Assembly (NCBI GenBank): GCA_946902985.2
Contig: OX336395.1
Span: 15,974,708 to 16,038,707, forward strand
DNA length: 64,000 bases
DNA from: Meconema thalassinum
Taxonomy: Eukaryota > Arthropoda > Insecta > Orthoptera > Tettigoniidae
Direction: 5' to 3'
This document shows, piece by piece, positions 1 to 10,208 of the stretch; the first letter of the stretch is position 1, and each line of letters opens with the position of its first letter. Made by a program: the position numbers and the translations under genes. Under the pieces are notes generated by a model. It worked only from the letters and a program-made list of their open reading frames with translations, ran no database searches and had not been told where the DNA came from.

Positions 1-3000
1 AGTCACAGTTCAGTGTGTGACAGCGATCAATAACCACATAAACAGCGCTGTTATAGTCCAGCCGGTGCTTGCAAATAGTAATCATGTTGATGCCGCCAGT
101 CACAGTTCAGCGTGTGACAGCGATCAATAACCACATAAACAGCGCTGTTATAGTCCAGCCGGTGCTTGCGAATAGTAATCATGTTGATGCCGCCAGTCAC
201 AGTTCAGCGTGTGACATCGATCAATAACCACATAAACAGCGCTGTTATAGTCCAGCCGGTGCTTGCAAATAGTAATCATGTTGATGCCGCCAGTCACAGT
301 TCAGCGTGTGGCAGCGATAAATAACCACATAAACAGCGCTGTTATAGTCCAGCCGGTGCTTGCAAATAGTAATCATGTTGATGCCGCCAGGCACAGTTCA
401 GCGTGTGACAGCGATCAATAACCACATAAACAGCGCTGTTATAGTCCAGCCGGTGCTTGCGAATAGTAATCATGTTGATGCCGCCAGTCACAGTTCAGTG
501 TGTGACAGCGATCAATAACCACATAAACAGCGCTGTTATAGTCCAGCCGGTGCTTGCAAATAGTAATCATGTTGATGCCGCCAGTCACAGTTCAGCGTGT
601 GACAGCGATCAATAACCACATAAACAGCGCTGTTATAGTCCAGCCGGTGCTTGCGAATAGTAATCATGTTGATGCCGCCAGTCACAGTTCAGCGTGTGAC
701 AGCGATCAATAACCACATAAACAGCCGGTGCTTGCGAATAGTAATCATGTTGATGCCGCCAGTCACAGTTCAGCGTGTGACAGCGATCAATAACCACATA
801 AACAGCGCTGTTATAGTCCAGCCGGTGCTTGCGAATAGTAATCATGTTGATGCCGCCAGTCACAGTTCAGCGTGTGACAGCGATCAATAACCACATAAAC
901 AGCGCTTTTATAGTCCAGCCGGTGCTTGCGAATAGTAATCATGTTGATGCCGCCAGTCACAGTTCAGTGTGTGACAGCGATCAATAACCACATAAACAGC
1001 GCTGTTATAGTCCAGCCGGTGCTTGCGAATAGTAATCATGTTGATGCCGCCAGTCACAGTTCAGCGTGTGACAGCGATCAATAACCACATAAACAGCGCT
1101 GTTATAGTCCAGCCAGTCCTTGCGAATAGTAATCATGTTGATGCCGCCAGTCACAGTTCAGCGTGTGACAGCGATCAATAACCACATAAACAGCGCTGTT
1201 ATAGTCCAGCCGGTGCTTGCGAATAGTAATCATGTTGATGCCGCCAGTCACAGTTCAGCGTGTGACAGCGATCAATAACCACATAAACAGCGCTGTTATA
1301 GACCAGCCGGTGCTAGCGAATAGTAATCATGTTGATGCCGCCAGTCACAGTTCAGTGTGTGATAGCGATCAATAACCACATAAACAGCGCTGTTATAGTC
1401 CAGCCGGTGCTAGCGAGTAGTAATCATGTTGATGCCGCCAGTCACAGTTCAGCGTGTGACAGCGATCTATAACCACATAAACAGCGCTGTTATAGTCCAG
1501 CCCGTGCTTGCGAATAGTAATCATGTTGATGCCGCCAGTCACAGTTCAGCTTGTGACAGCGATCAATAACCACATAAATAGCGCTGTTATAGTCCAGCAG
1601 GTGCTTGCGAATAGTAATCATGTTGATGCCGCCAGTCTCAGTTCAGAGTGTGACAGCGATCAATAACCACATAAACAGGGCTGTTATAGTCCAGCCGGTG
1701 CTTGCGAATAGTAATCAAGTTGATGCCGCCAGTCACAGTTCAGCGTGTGACAGCGATCAATAACCACATAAACAGCGCTGTTATAGTCCAGCCGGTGCTT
1801 GCAAATAGTATCATGTTGATGCCGCCAGTCACAGTTCAGCGTGTGACAGCGATCAATAACCACATAAACAGCGCTGTTATAGTTCAGCCGGTGCTTGCGA
1901 ATAGTATCTTGTTGATGCCGCCAGTCACAGTTCAGCGTGTGACAGCGATCAATAACCACATAAACAGCGCTGTTATAGTCCAGCCGGTGCTTGCGAATAG
2001 TAATCATGTTGATGCCGCCAGTCACAGTTCAGCGTGTGACAGCGATCAATAACCACATAAACAGGGCTGTTATAGTCCAGCCGGTGCTTGCGAATAGTAA
2101 TCATGTTGATGCCGCCAGTCACAGTTCAGCGTGTGACAGCGATCAATAACCACATAAACAGCGCTGTTATAGTCCAGCTGGTGCTTCCAAATAGTATCAT
2201 GTTGATGCCGCCAGTCACAGTTCAGCGTGTGACAGCGATCAATAACCACATAAACAGCGCTGTTATAGTTCAGCCGGTGCTTGCGAATAGTATCATGTTG
2301 ATGCCGCCAGTCACAGTTCAGCATGTGACTGCGATCAATAACCACATAAACAGCGCTGTTATAGTCCAGCCGGTGCTTGCAAATAGTAATCATGTTGATG
2401 CCGCCAGTCACAGTTCAGTGTGTGACAGCGATCAATAACCACATAAACAGCGCTGTTATAGTCCAGCCGGTGCTTGCGAATAGTAATCATGTTGATGCCG
2501 CCAGTCACAGTTCAGTGTGTGACATTGATCAATAACCACATAAACAGCGCTGTTATAGTCCAGCCGGTGCTTGCGAATAGTAATCATGTTGATGCCGCCA
2601 GTCACAGTTCAGTGTGTGAGAGCGATGAATAACCACATAAACAGCGCTGTTATAGTCCAGCCGGTGCATGCGAATAGTAATCATGTTGATGCCGCCAGTC
2701 ACAGTTCAGCGTGTGACAGCGATCAATAACCACATAAACAGCGCTGTTATAGTCCAGCCGGTGCTTGCGAATAGTAATCATGTTGATGCCGCCAGTCACA
2801 GTTCAGCGTGTGACAGCGACAAATAACCACATAAACAGCGCTGTTATAGTCCAGCCGGTGCTTGCGAATAGTAATCATGTTGATGCCGCCAGTCACAGTT
2901 CAGCGTGTGACAGCGATCAGTAACCACATAAACAGCGCTGTTATAGTCCAGCCGGTGCTTGCGAATAGTAATCATGTTGATGCCGCCAGTCACAGTTCAG

Positions 3001-6000
3001 CGTGTGACAGCGATCAATAACCACATAAACAGCGCTGTTATAGTCCAGCCGGTGCTTGCGAATAGTATCATGTTGATGCCGCCAGTCACAGTTCAGCATG
3101 TGACAGCGATCAATAACCACATAAACAGCGCTGTTATAGTCCAGCCGGTGCTTGCGAATATTAATCATTTTGATGCCGCCAGTCACAGTTCAGTGTGTGA
3201 CAGCGATCAATAACCACATAAACAGCGCTGTTATAGTCCAGCCGGTGCTTGCGAATAGTAATCATGTTGATGTCGCCAGTCACAGTTCAGTGTGTGACAT
3301 TGATCAATAACCACATAAACAGCGCTGTTATAGTCCAGCCGGTGCTTGCGAATAGTAATCATGTTGATGCCGCCAGTCACAGTTCAGTGTGTGACAGCGA
3401 TGAATAACCACATAAACAGCGCTGTTATAGTCCAGCCGGTGCATGCGAATAGTAATCATGTTGATGCCGCCAGTCACAGTTCAGCGTGTGACAGCGATCA
3501 ATAACCACATAAACAGCGCTGTTATAGTCCAGCCGGTGCTTGCGAATAGTAATCATGTTGATGCCGCCAGTCACAGTTCAGCGTGTGACAGCGACAAATA
3601 ACCACATAAACAGCGCTGTTATAGTCCAGCCGGTGCTTGCGAATAGTAATCATGTTGATGCCGCCAGTCACAGTTCAGCGTGTGACAGCGATCAATAACC
3701 ACATAAACAGCGCTGTTATAGTCCAGCCGGTGCTTGCGAATAGTAATCATGTTGATGCCGCCAGGCCCAGTTCAGCGTGTGACAGCGATCAATAACCACA
3801 TAAACAGCGCTGTTATAGTCCAGCCGGTGCTAGCGAATAGTAATCATGTTGATGCCGCCAGTCACAGTTCAGCGTGTGACAGCGATCTATAGCCACATAA
3901 ACAGCGCTGTTATAGTCCAGCCGGTGCTTGCGAATAGTAATCATGTTGATGCCGCCAGTCACAGTTCAGCTTGTGACAGCGATCAATAACCACATAAACA
4001 GCGCTGTTATAGTCCAGCCGGTGCTTGCGAATAGTAATAATGTTGATGCCGCCAGTCACAGTTCAGCGTGTGACAGCGATCAATAACCACATAAACAGGG
4101 CTGTTATAGTCCAGCCGGTGCTTGCGAATAGTAATCATGTTGATGCCGCCAGTCACAGTTCGGCGTGTGACAGCGATCAATAACCACATAAACAGCGCTG
4201 TTATAGTCCAGCCGGTGCTTGCGAATAGTAATCATGTTGATGCCGCCAGTCACAGTTCAGTGTGTGACAGCGATCAATAACCACATAAACAGCGCAGTTA
4301 TAGTCCAGCCGGTGCTTGCGAATAGTAATCATGTTGATGCCGCCAGTCACAGTTCAGCGTGTGACAGCGATCAATAACCACATAAACAGCGCTGTTATAG
4401 TCCAGCCGGCGCTTGCGAATAGTAATCATGTTGATGCCGCCAGTCACAGTTCAGCGTGTGACAGCGATCAATAACCACATAAACAGCGCTGTTATAGTCC
4501 AGCCGGTGCTTGCGAATAGTAATCATGTTGATGCCGCCAGTCACAGTTCAGCGTGTGACAGCGATCAATAACCACATAAACAGCGCTGTTATAGACCAGC
4601 CGGTGCTAGCGAATAGTAATCATGTTGATGCCGCCAGTCACAGTTCAGTGTGTGATAGCGATCAATAACCACATAAACAGCGCTGTTATAGTCCAGCCGG
4701 TGCTAGCGAGTAGTAATCATGTTGATGCCGCCAGTCACAGTTCAGCGTGTGACAGCGATCTATAACCACATAAACAGCGCTGTTATAGTCCAGCCGGTGC
4801 TTGCGAATAGTAATCATGTTGATGCCGCCAGTCACAGTTCAGCTTGTGACAGCGATCAATAACCACATAAACAGCGCTGTTATAGTCCAGCCGGTGCTTG
4901 CGAATAGTAATCATGTTGATGCCGCCAGTCACAGTTCAGCGTGTGACAGCGATCAATAACCACATAAACAGGGCTGTTATAATCCAGCCGGTGCTTGCGA
5001 ATAGTAATCATGTTGATGCCGCCAGTCACAGTTCAGCGTGTGACAGCGATCAATAACCACATAAACAGCGCTGTTATAGTCCAGCCGGTGTTTGCAAATA
5101 GTATCATGTTGATGCCGCCAGTCACAGTTCAGCGTGTGACAGCGATCAATAACCACATAAACAGCGCTGTTATAGTTCAGCCGGTGCTTGCGAATCGTAT
5201 CATGTTGATGCCGCCAGTCACAGTTCAGCATGTGACAGCGATCAATAACCACATAAACAGCGCTGTTATAGTCCAGCCGGTGCTTGCGAATAGTAATCAT
5301 GTTGATGCCGCCAGTCACAGTTCAGTGTGTGAGACCGATCAATAACCACATAAACAGCGCTGTTATAGTCCAGCCGGTGCTTGCGAATAGTAATCATGTT
5401 GATGCCGCCAGTCACAGTTCAGTGTGTGACATTGATCAATAACCACATAAACAGCGCTGTTATAGTCCAGCCGGTGCTTGCGAATAGTAATCATGTTGAT
5501 GCCGCCAGTCACAGTTCAGTGTGTGACAGCGATGAATAACCACATAAACAGCGCTGTTATAGTCCAGCCGGTGCATGCGAATAGTAATCATGTTGATGCC
5601 GCCAGTCACAGTTCAGCGTGTGACAGCGATCAATAACCACATAAACAGCGCTGTTATAGTCCAGCCGGTGCTTGCGAATAGTAATCATGTTGATGCCGCC
5701 AGTCACAGTTCAGCGTGTGACAGCGACAAATAACCACATAAACAGCGCTGTTATAGTCCAGCCGGTGCTTGCGAATAGTAATCATGTTGATGCCGCCAGT
5801 CACAGTTCAGTGTGTGACAGCGATCAATAACCACATAAACAGCGCTGTTATAGTCCAGCCGGTGCTTGCAAATAGTAATCATGTTGATGCCGCCAGTCAC
5901 AGTTCAGCGTGTGACAGCGATCAATAACCACATAAACAGCGCTGTTATAGTCCAGCCGGTGCTTGCGAATAGTAATCATGTTGATGCCGCCAGTCACAGT

Positions 6001-7056
6001 TCAGCGTGTGACATCGATCAATAACCACATAAACAGCGCTGTTATAGTCCAGCCGGTGCTTGCAAATAGTAAACATGTTGATGCCGCCAGTCACAGTTCA
6101 GCGTGTGGCAGCGATCAATAACCACATAAACAGCGCTGTTATAGTCCAGCCGGTGCTTGCAAATAGTAATCATGTTGATGCCGCCAGGCACAGTTCAGCG
6201 TGTGACAGCGATCAATAACCACATAAACAGCGCTGTTATAGTCCAGCCGGTGCTTGCAAATAGTAATCATGTTGATGCCGCCAGTCACAGTTCAGCGTGT
6301 GACAGCGATCAGTAACCACATAAACAGCGCTGTTATAGTCCAGCCGGTGCTTGCGAATAGTAATCATGTTGATGCCGCCAGTCACAGTTCAGTGTGTGAC
6401 AGCGATCAATAACCACATAAGCAGCGCTGTTATAGTCCAGCCGGTGCTTGCGAATAGTAATCATGTTGATGCCGCCAGTCACAGTTCAGCGTGTGACAGC
6501 GATCAATAACCACATAAACAGCGCTGTTATAGTCCAGCCGGTGCTTGCGAATAGTAATCATGTTGATGCCGCCAGTCACAGTTCAGTGTGTGACAGCAAT
6601 CAATAACCACATAAACAGCGCTGTTATAGTCCAGCCGGTGCATGCGAATAGTAATCATGTTGATGCCGCCAGTCACAGTTCAGCGTGTGACAGCGATCAA
6701 TAACCACATAAACAGCGCTGTTATAGTCCAGCCGGTGCTTGCGAATAGTAATCATGTTGATGCCGCCAGTCACAGTTCAGCGTGTGACAGCGATCAATAA
6801 CCACATAAACAGCGCTGTTATAGTCCAGCCGGTGCTTGCGAATAGTAATCATGTTGATGCCGCCAGTCACAGTTCAGCGTGTGGCAGCGATCAATAACCA
6901 CACAAACAGCGCTGTTATAGTCCAGCCGGTGCTTGCGAATAGTAATCATGTTGATGCCGCCAGTCACAGTTCAGCGTGTGGCAGCGATCAATAACCACAT
7001 AAACAGCGCTGTTATAGTCCAGCCGGTGCTTGCGAATAGTAATCATGTTGATGCCG
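1..7056. repeat. 97-bp satellite array (about 73 copies), open at the left edge
   Basis: A head-to-tail tandem repeat of period 97 bp: the block starting agtcacagttcag recurs at 1, 98, 195 and so on, up to an abrupt end at 7056. Each unit contains a perfect 12-bp palindrome, AACAGCGCTGTT, and a 6-bp inverted repeat, GTCACA..TGTGAC, with an 8-nt loop. Most units differ by one to three substitutions. Some are 96 bp (a missing A in the aatagtaatcatg stretch, for example near 1808, 2195 and 3067), and one near 725 has lost 16 bp. Open frames of 60-116 codons occur on both strands, but only where 96-bp units keep frame; they are by-products of the repeat. The array starts before the window, so its total length is unknown. 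Confidence 0.98.
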
Positions 7057-7112
7057 TAACAAGATGTTCGGTAAAGAATATACAGCCTACTTTCTCCAAA
7101 ATGTATGAGTAT

Positions 7113-7233
7113 AGCTATAACTCGTTGTTTTTATCAAAGAGTATAATAGAATCATTTCTTGGTTGAAGACCTTAGAAACTATTTACCTCTACCAAACGCC
7201 ACAATCTAGAAAAAACTGCTACCATCATTGAAG
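7113..7233 (+). repeat. 121-bp direct repeat, copy 1
   Basis: This stretch just beyond the satellite is repeated at 8044-8165 in the same orientation with about 90% identity. Shared strings include agagtataatagaatcatt and atttacctctaccaaacgcc. It could be the arm of an element whose interior is 7234-8043, or a segmental duplication. No coding content is seen. Confidence 0.9.
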
Positions 7234-7270
7234 AAAGACAGAAAGACAGAAAGAAAGAAAGAAAGATAAG
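7232..7270. repeat. GACA/GAAA microsatellite
   Basis: A short purine-rich run of agacagaaagacag followed by repeated gaaa, located at the end of the first 121-bp direct repeat. Confidence 0.85.
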
Positions 7271-7299
7271 AAGTATCTAAAGAATGTTATGGATCTGGG

Positions 7300-7555
7300 G
7301 ACATAATCGACCGTACTGGCTGCGTGGCTCAGCTGTAACGTTCTCGCTTGCGTGGTCCTAGGTTGCAGGTTCGTATCCTGGCGCAGTCAGCTGGCATTTG
7401 AGGGTGCTCAAATGCGAGGGAGCCGTGTCAGTAGATTTACTGGCACGTTAATGATCCCCTTCGGGCCAAAATTCCGGCAACCCGGCGTCTCTAAAAGCAG
7501 CAGTGGTTAAAAGGGACCTAAAACCAATAACATTATTATTATGACATAATCGACC
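7300..7555 (+). mobile_element. tRNA-derived SINE (family 1) with 13-bp target-site duplications
   Basis: The SINE body is 7313-7542. It is flanked by a perfect 13-bp TSD, gacataatcgacc, at 7300-7312 and 7543-7555. The 5' part has RNA polymerase III promoter boxes: an A box around tggctcagctgt (about 7327) and a B box ggttcgtatcc (about 7369), close to the consensus GGTTCGANTCC. The 3' end is a short (ATT)n tail. A perfect TSD indicates a fairly recent insertion, which falls inside the interval bounded by the 121-bp direct repeats. SINEs are non-coding and are moved by a partner LINE. Confidence 0.93.
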
Positions 7556-8043
7556 TGCCGTGGGCAACATCCAACTTTGAGTTGAGGCATGTCTTTACAC
7601 GTCTGGTTGTGCATGGCTTTCACAACCCTAATTGAATTAACAAATCTTTCCATGACCCGACAAAGACGAGTGTATACAAACTATGTGGATATTTTCGATT
7701 GCTATTTGCCTGAAATAAAAGTATTAATTAATAACCTGAACTAGCACCAACGGCTAGAATTCAGTTACTATGTGAAATCGTTTTGTTCTTTACTTCAAAT
7801 AACATTTTCAAATAACGCACAATAGGCTGTTTCAAACCCTTTAAAATAAAAGGTAAAATGTATCGTAGTATCATCTTGTCATTCTTCAAATTCGATGCGC
7901 ATAGAATGCCAATGGTATACTAATCAATGGAGTCGCACGTAGACCAGTCATGACATCTAGTGAAGAAATATCGAACAATATAATCCTAACAGGCCGAGTG
8001 CATTCTAGCGGCCATAAGAAGAAACTTTTCAATAAAATCTGGA
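7556..8043. other. Interval between SINE and second direct repeat, no gene recognised
   Basis: AT-rich single-copy-looking DNA. A 66-codon minus-strand open frame at 7886-8086 runs into the direct repeat and resembles nothing I recognise. No feature is supported. Confidence 0.6.
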
Positions 8044-8165
8044 AGTTATAACTCATTGTTATTATCAAAGAGTATAATAGAATCATTCCTTGGTTGAAGA
8101 GCTTAGAAACTATTTACCTCTACCAAACGCCACAACCTAAAAAAAACCTGCTACCATCATTGAAG
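8044..8165 (+). repeat. 121-bp direct repeat, copy 2
   Basis: Second copy of 7113-7233 in the same orientation. Differences are scattered substitutions plus a 1-bp length change, so the duplication is not very recent. Confidence 0.9.
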
Positions 8166-8344
8166 TAGGCCGGCGTGCAGTTACCTTTTTGGCTGCTAGA
8201 TGTCCCGAGCAAATCTGCTGGCGAATTATGTTTTAATTAAATATATATATTTCCACCGTAATATGCTCAATATAACGCTTAATTTTAAAACGTCTGAGTC
8301 GTTACAAAACAATAAATATATAAAATTTCAAGCAAAAAACCTAA
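8166..8344. other. AT-rich interval, nothing recognised
   Basis: Contains a short TA-rich stretch near 8240 (atatatatat). No coding or repeat signature beyond that. Confidence 0.5.
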
Positions 8345-8414
8345 CTCTGATGGGGTTTGAACCATAGGCATATGAGTGATAGGCCAACGCTTTACCACGG
8401 AGCCAATTGTGCCA
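8345..8414 (-). repeat. tRNA-like sequence, probable SINE head relic
   Basis: Read on the minus strand this has an A-box-like TGGCTCCGTGG (8395-8405) and a B-box-like GGTTCAAACCCC (8352-8363) at tRNA-like spacing. I could not fold a complete cloverleaf with a convincing acceptor stem, so a functional tRNA gene is unlikely. A SINE head or tRNA pseudogene fits better. No TSD was found. Confidence 0.5.
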
Positions 8415-8759
8415 ACGAACATCGTTCTATATAAAATGACTTACATAGAACTTGTTAGCACATGATGATTTAGACTAAACGATTTCATCAGTGGAGTATA
8501 TTATTTATCTATAAAGCATTTCATACAAAGTTTATTTATTTTGTATCAGTACGCTATATTGCATGCAATACTGAAATTAGTGAAATGTAAGTCAGGCACA
8601 AGATATCCGCTGCCATCTTATCTAGTTACTGAGACGGCTCAGCTTTTTAAAATCACTTCTGCACTATAGTATTACAAAATATACTTTTAATTTCGAACGT
8701 GCCTCTTCCTTTAGAACAGTTGACACGATTATCGGCTCGATAATCGGAACTGGTGGGTC

Positions 8760-9160
8760 CCATGATATGGATTATAAAGTTTGCATAGTTCGCACGGCCG
8801 CCATCCTGAAATGGTATGGCGGATGACCTTGTAGTTAGGTCGCAAGACGCGTCCTATATGGAGGTATGTTGTTACCAAATTTGGTAGAGATCGGATAATT
8901 TGGTTAGTCGTTATTTGATTTTACGTTTTGAACGTTTGAGTGGCCGCCATTCAGTTTTGGCAAAGATGGCGGCGATATAAAACATGACACTGAGGTGCCC
9001 TTTTCTTGTTCTACCTCTGTACCAAATTTCATTCAATTCGGTTCCACCGTGTTCGAATTGATAGGGGGGGGGGGGGGCAGACATTCAGAGTACACACACT
9101 CACACACAGACTCACACACACACACTGGTGGAGTTTGACCCAGAAAAACTCCAACTCATA
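8760..9160 (+). repeat. Dispersed repeat with GCCGCCAT motifs, poly-G, CA repeat and terminal hairpin
   Basis: The segment carries two gccgccat motifs (near 8800 and 8943), then a ccaaatttcattcaattcgg block, a run of 14 G (9064-9077), a CA-rich simple repeat, and a hairpin of TGGAGTTT (9129-9136) with AAACTCCA (9146-9153). The same order (GCCGCCAT or 'ccaaattt' block, CA/CAGA simple repeat, short hairpin) recurs near 24550-24731, 47000-47165 and 48560-48730. This suggests a loose family of non-autonomous elements. The class is unassigned. Confidence 0.55.
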
Positions 9161-9479
9161 GAGGGAGAACAGCAACAAGCATTAGCTTGGATTCAATATC
9201 ATTGGGGTTAAGCGATGAGACTGAATTATGTGTTAATGTGGGGGGCTGAAGGATTTCACAATTAAACATAATAGGTAACACATATGCAATTTATTAATAT
9301 ACTGTTTAAGTAAACAAAACATCAATTAATTACCACTGAAGAAAATACTCGAGCTTCTTATTAAAAAGTTCATGGCAAAGATCAACTTTGTCTTCTTAAA
9401 ATAGAAGAGGCAATAAAAATGTTCTATAAATGAGTGCTAAAATACTTATCTTATCTTTGGCGACACTTTAGTGGAGGGT

Positions 9480-10208
9480 ATGTCCGGAGTGAATCATCCC
9501 TCGAGCGAAGAAATGTATGCAAACACAGTCACGTATAACCATTTGTCAGTCCCAGTAGGCAACCCACTCCACACATTTGAGAGGTATCACTGCGGTTGTT
9601 GTGCACTGAAGAGATTGGAGTATGTTTACAAACTTGGTTGGTCCTGGCTGACCATGGCGCGTAGCAACTACTGTTGACATTCCTTCCTTGTGCCTTTCCT
9701 CACTGCGAGATAGTGCACCATGAGGATTTTTATTATTGGTCGTAGATGATGACTCACTGCGGTACTTGAAAAGTCTTGGCGAGAATATTTGAACATTATT
9801 GGTCTCAAGTGGTGACCACAAAGCAGATTGACACATGTTGACAGTAGAATGTTGGCCGTAGAGTAAGCCCAAAGAATAGCGTCCCAGAGTGGCCCGTAAA
9901 GTCGTGGCCGATGAATGGATGAAGAGTGGACCGTCACCCAGAAGATGACTCGAGGTTTTATAGCGGCGAAAACCCGCCGAGGAAGGCAGCTGACCAGAAA
10001 CACCGCTGCTATTGGTTGGCCAAGGAAATGACGTCACGAGCTCGAGGCGACAGCAGGCACTCAGCAGACAAGCTCAGTATAGTGGTTGTAATGATGTGTT
10101 GCGGAAGCCTTAAACACTTAGGTGAGTATCTATAATATCTATGAATTAGGTGATTAATAACAAGGTTATGCATGTAGATAAAGCAATTAATAACAGACGA
10201 GGAGTAAA
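9480..10208 (-). mobile_element. Probable 3' LTR region of the BEL/Pao element
   Basis: The region immediately follows the pol stop codon (minus strand), where the 3' LTR of a BEL/Pao element should lie. It carries a compact minus-strand promoter and a possible polyadenylation signal AATAAA (9729-9734). LTR ends are not proven: the upstream LTR is outside or lost, so terminal repeats cannot be compared, and I see no clear polypurine tract. The boundaries given are approximate. A 163-codon minus-strand open frame (9546-10037) starts in the promoter and matches nothing I know. I treat it as chance. Confidence 0.5.
9955..10036 (-). promoter_or_regulatory. Putative LTR promoter: CRE palindrome, CCAAT box and TATA box
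   Basis: On the minus strand, reading 5' to 3': a perfect CRE/ATF palindrome TGACGTCA (10029-10036), a CCAAT box (ATTGG on the plus strand at 10011-10015), then CTATAAAAC (9955-9963). The spacing of about 50 bp from CCAAT to TATA is typical of an RNA polymerase II core promoter. It would drive transcription of the BEL/Pao element, or, from this 3' LTR position, of DNA to the left. Confidence 0.6.

Noticed and set aside
633..5345. Open frames of 76-116 codons on both strands of the 97-bp array
   Set aside because: They arise only where 96-bp units keep the reading frame, contain the same repeated peptide, and overlap on opposite strands.
1..7056. CRISPR-like array
   Set aside because: There are no unique spacers between repeats; the whole 97-bp unit is repeated, and the context is eukaryotic.
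8345..8414. Functional tRNA gene
   Set aside because: A- and B-box-like text is present, but no convincing acceptor stem or anticodon arm; kept only as a tRNA-like relic.
9546..10037. 163-codon minus-strand open frame in the LTR region
   Set aside because: It begins within the promoter elements, overlaps another open frame at 9668-10003, and has no recognisable domain.
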